DNA of 6,816 bases from Gammaproteobacteria bacterium. Its GTDB lineage: Bacteria; Gemmatimonadota; Gemmatimonadetes; Longimicrobiales; Gaopeijiaceae. Positions within the stretch are counted from its first letter, which is position 1. The number at the start of each line of letters is the position of its first letter. The DNA lies in assembly GCA_024638345.1 (NCBI GenBank), contig JAHEKL010000155.1:1-6816 (forward strand), given 5' to 3'. Below, in pieces: positions 4,753-6,816 of the stretch. Below the pieces are notes generated by a model. It worked only from the letters and a program-made list of their open reading frames with translations. It made no database searches and was not told where the DNA came from. The translations under genes were made by a program, and so were the position numbers.

Positions 4753-6816
4753 GTGCGAGGATCACGGATTGCCATGGCGAGTCTGGTTCTGAGCAGCCTC
4801 ACGCCAGCAGTGCTGTCAGCTCAGGCTGAGCCTCAGTATTCGCCGTATGACTTCTCCAGGTTCGGTCCATGGCAACCTGACGAGTTCGAGTTCTGGTGCG
4901 GCGGGTCGTCGACCGACGTCCGGAACATCGACTTCCAGATTTTTGACGTCACGATACCGATAGAAACGTACACGGAGGAGCGCCAGCGCCAGATCGTGCG
5001 ATCGCGCTTCCGGCCGGCGTTCTATCTCGACGAGGACGGAGCGGAAGAGGACTTTTCCCGAGCCGGGTGCGAGACGACCACTGCTACCCCTCTCTGGGCA
5101 GCTCGGAAGGCGGAGCTAGAGGATGTGGCGCAGTATGCCCTGCGCTACTACAGGGACATGCGCAGCCCGAGCGGTAACCGGTTCTCCCCTCCGCCGCTGG
5201 GTCCGATCGTGTCCAACGAGAACGGTCGACCGGCCGTGCGCTTGTACGTCGACCCGACGTTTAGGGGGATGGCAGAAGCTGTGCCGTGGGCCGAAGAGCG
5301 GACGAGGTTGGCTGTCGAACCCTGGAGCTACTCATTCCTACGGCTCAACCCTGACTCAGTGTTTGCACTGCCAGAGTGGTTGCGGTTCCACATGATCGGC
5401 CATGAATTGGCGCATGTCCTGCAGTTTGGCCAGCCCGCGTGGGTAGCGGCCCCTGACGTGTTCGGGATGGTTGCCAAATGGATCGGCGAGGGAACAAGTG
5501 ATGCCCTCTCGCTCTCGGCAATGAGGGCGAGTGGCCTCAATCCGGAATTACGCCCTGGACAAAAGGGTTTTGGGTCTTTCTACGGGCTCCGTCCCTACGA
5601 CAGGTCGCTCACGTGGCTGAACACTGAAGGGATCTCCGTCCCTGGCACAGGCCGTCCCGTGGCTCCGGCATACCAAACCAGCTCCTTCTGGAACTACTTG
5701 GCCGATCGGTACTTCGAAGGCAACCTCGGGTACCTGGTCGATTGGTTCGCGGTGCCGGGCACGGCCGGGAACAGCAACGAGAACGACTGGCTGAGGTGGC
5801 TGGACGACCGACTTCGGTCGGATTCGCCCTGGCCGCTCTACCTCGTCTTCCCCGACTTCATCGGCAGCTACGCCGCCTGGGGTCACAAGAAGTACACGCA
5901 TATCGGTGAAGAAACCTGGCTGAAGCGGGCCTTTCCCAATTGCCACCAAGTGACCGTGTCCCCGAGTTCGGGCGAACGACTCGAGGTGGAGCTGGAGTCG
6001 ATCTCGGCCGCCTGCTTCAGTGTGCGCGTCACGGGAGTCAACCCGGGGGAACCGTTTTCGGTGCAATGGATGGTGAAGGAGAGGCAAACCCATCTGCTGG
6101 ACAATCTTCACCTCACGGCTGCGCGGGTGCCCAGGATGGTCGGTGGGGTGACCTTCGAGTGCTACGACTACAGCGACCGGGGCAGTCCGCGGTACGGGGG
6201 GTACTACGGGCTCTGCCTGGACAAGCCGTTCACCGGCTCGGAGGGTCGTCACCTCGACCCGGGCGGCGGCGACTCGGGGGGCGTGACTTCTGACGCCTCG
6301 AACTGGTACGTCAAGACGTGGAACGGCATGCAACAGATCGCGGGTGCGTCCATGGATCCCGGCTTGTCCTGGGCCCTCAGCGACCAATTCTCCAAACGCG
6401 ACAACCTCTATTTTCTGGCCAACGTTCCGTTGCGGCCACGTGACCAGCAGCACGACGTCGAGAAGAATCCGTTCGGCAGCAAGCAAACGGTGAGAATCGA
6501 GATCCGCGTCGACAAGGCCGAGATGTCCCGAGCCGACGAAGGCTCCAAGCCCACCATCTCCTCGGTCAACGGCTCCGCCGGACTCGGCATGATCCCCATG
6601 CAGGGCGGTGAGGGTGAACAGGCTGACGGCATGGAGGGCCTCAAGGCGTCCATCTTGGCGGCCGCCGACATGGGGTCCGATCCCGAGGCGATGTCCCAAG
6701 GGCTATTCCTCCAGAACATGTCTATGGGGACGCTCTTCCCGGACGTCGGAATCTGCGACGGCGTCTGCACGATCATGCTCGACGAGAAAGAGGAGCGTCC
6801 TGACGGATTGGGCGGC
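4753..6816 (+). CDS. Secreted gluzincin-type zinc metallopeptidase, 3' end outside window
   Basis: The frame is open from GTG 4753 to the right edge, giving 688 visible residues. GTG is preferred because AAGGAG lies six bases upstream; the in-frame ATG at 4774 would remove the basic start of the signal peptide. Residues 1-25 (MRGSRIAMASLVL, then SSLTPAVLSAQA) form a signal peptide with probable cleavage after SAQA. No lipobox Cys is present, so release into the periplasm or medium is expected. The motif RFHMIGHELAHVLQFG contains HExxH (His217, Glu218, His221), and WIGEGTSDAL follows with Glu246, the expected third zinc ligand of gluzincins. Trp-rich sequence follows (SSFWNYLADRYF, then NDWLRWLDDRL), then beta-rich sequence from about 395 that could be accessory binding domains. 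Eight cysteines sit at 49, 106, 397, 421, 470, 488, 668 and 672, possibly as neighbouring disulfide pairs. The exact peptidase family is not recognised and the substrate is unknown. Confidence 0.8.
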   Translation, partial: MRGSRIAMASLVLSSLTPAVLSAQAEPQYSPYDFSRFGPWQPDEFEFWCGGSSTDVRNIDFQIFDVTIPIETYTEERQRQIVRSRFRPAFYLDEDGAEEDFSRAGCETTTATPLWAARKAELEDVAQYALRYYRDMRSPSGNRFSPPPLGPIVSNENGRPAVRLYVDPTFRGMAEAVPWAEERTRLAVEPWSYSFLRLNPDSVFALPEWLRFHMIGHELAHVLQFGQPAWVAAPDVFGMVAKWIGEGTSDALSLSAMRASGLNPELRPGQKGFGSFYGLRPYDRSLTWLNTEGISVPGTGRPVAPAYQTSSFWNYLADRYFEGNLGYLVDWFAVPGTAGNSNENDWLRWLDDRLRSDSPWPLYLVFPDFIGSYAAWGHKKYTHIGEETWLKRAFPNCHQVTVSPSSGERLEVELESISAACFSVRVTGVNPGEPFSVQWMVKERQTHLLDNLHLTAARVPRMVGGVTFECYDYSDRGSPRYGGYYGLCLDKPFTGSEGRHLDPGGGDSGGVTSDASNWYVKTWNGMQQIAGASMDPGLSWALSDQFSKRDNLYFLANVPLRPRDQQHDVEKNPFGSKQTVRIEIRVDKAEMSRADEGSKPTISSVNGSAGLGMIPMQGGEGEQADGMEGLKASILAAADMGSDPEAMSQGLFLQNMSMGTLFPDVGICDGVCTIMLDEKEERPDGLGG

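Noticed and set aside
5548..6699. A 383-residue open frame on the minus strand opposite the metallopeptidase gene
   Set aside because: It lies antisense to a frame with signal peptide, Shine-Dalgarno sequence and zinc motif. Its translation is His/Arg/Gly/Val-rich without recognisable motifs, typical of the complement of GC-rich coding DNA.
3..6816. The left-edge fragment as a tail of a tandem paralog of the right-edge metallopeptidase gene
   Set aside because: Both have closely spaced cysteines and beta-like ends, but I could not align them, and the true C-terminus of the right-edge protein is outside the window.

Overview
The window is GC-rich DNA, probably from an uncultured Gram-negative bacterium with an outer membrane. 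The gene at 3782-4669 resembles the N-terminal 'OmpA precursor' domain that I associate with Gemmatimonadota and their relatives. That suggests this phylum, but the placement is an inference and nothing here (no rRNA, no core gene) proves it. I see no tRNA, rRNA, CRISPR array, insertion sequence or attachment site.

Layout: (1) bases 3-380, plus strand, are the 3' end of an unrecognised gene that begins left of the window. (2) A 112-base convergent gap follows, with two GC-rich hairpins. (3) Bases 493-3168, minus strand, encode an 891-residue exported protein, probably a lipoprotein. Its centre looks like a clan CD (caspase/CHAT-type) cysteine peptidase with a His-Cys dyad. (4) Bases 3169-3781 form a 613-base divergent intergenic region. 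It holds three copies of the 9-mer TGGCGGCTC and a short coding-like stretch that may be a gene remnant. (5) Bases 3782-4669, plus strand, encode a putative lipoprotein: a low-complexity linker followed by a concanavalin-like beta domain, with no OmpA peptidoglycan-binding domain. (6) Bases 4753-6816, plus strand, run off the right edge. They encode a secreted gluzincin-type zinc metallopeptidase (HELAH plus a downstream Glu), whose ribosome binding site can fold into a small hairpin.

The three main genes each have a clear Shine-Dalgarno sequence and an export signal. The two peptidase candidates have even numbers of cysteines outside the signal and active-site positions, as expected for disulfide-bonded proteins outside the cytoplasm. 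The most interesting idea is a divergently arranged surface or periplasmic protease locus: a lipid-anchored caspase-like peptidase on one strand, and a beta-domain lipoprotein plus a zinc peptidase on the other. That they act together is inferred from proximity and shared localisation only.
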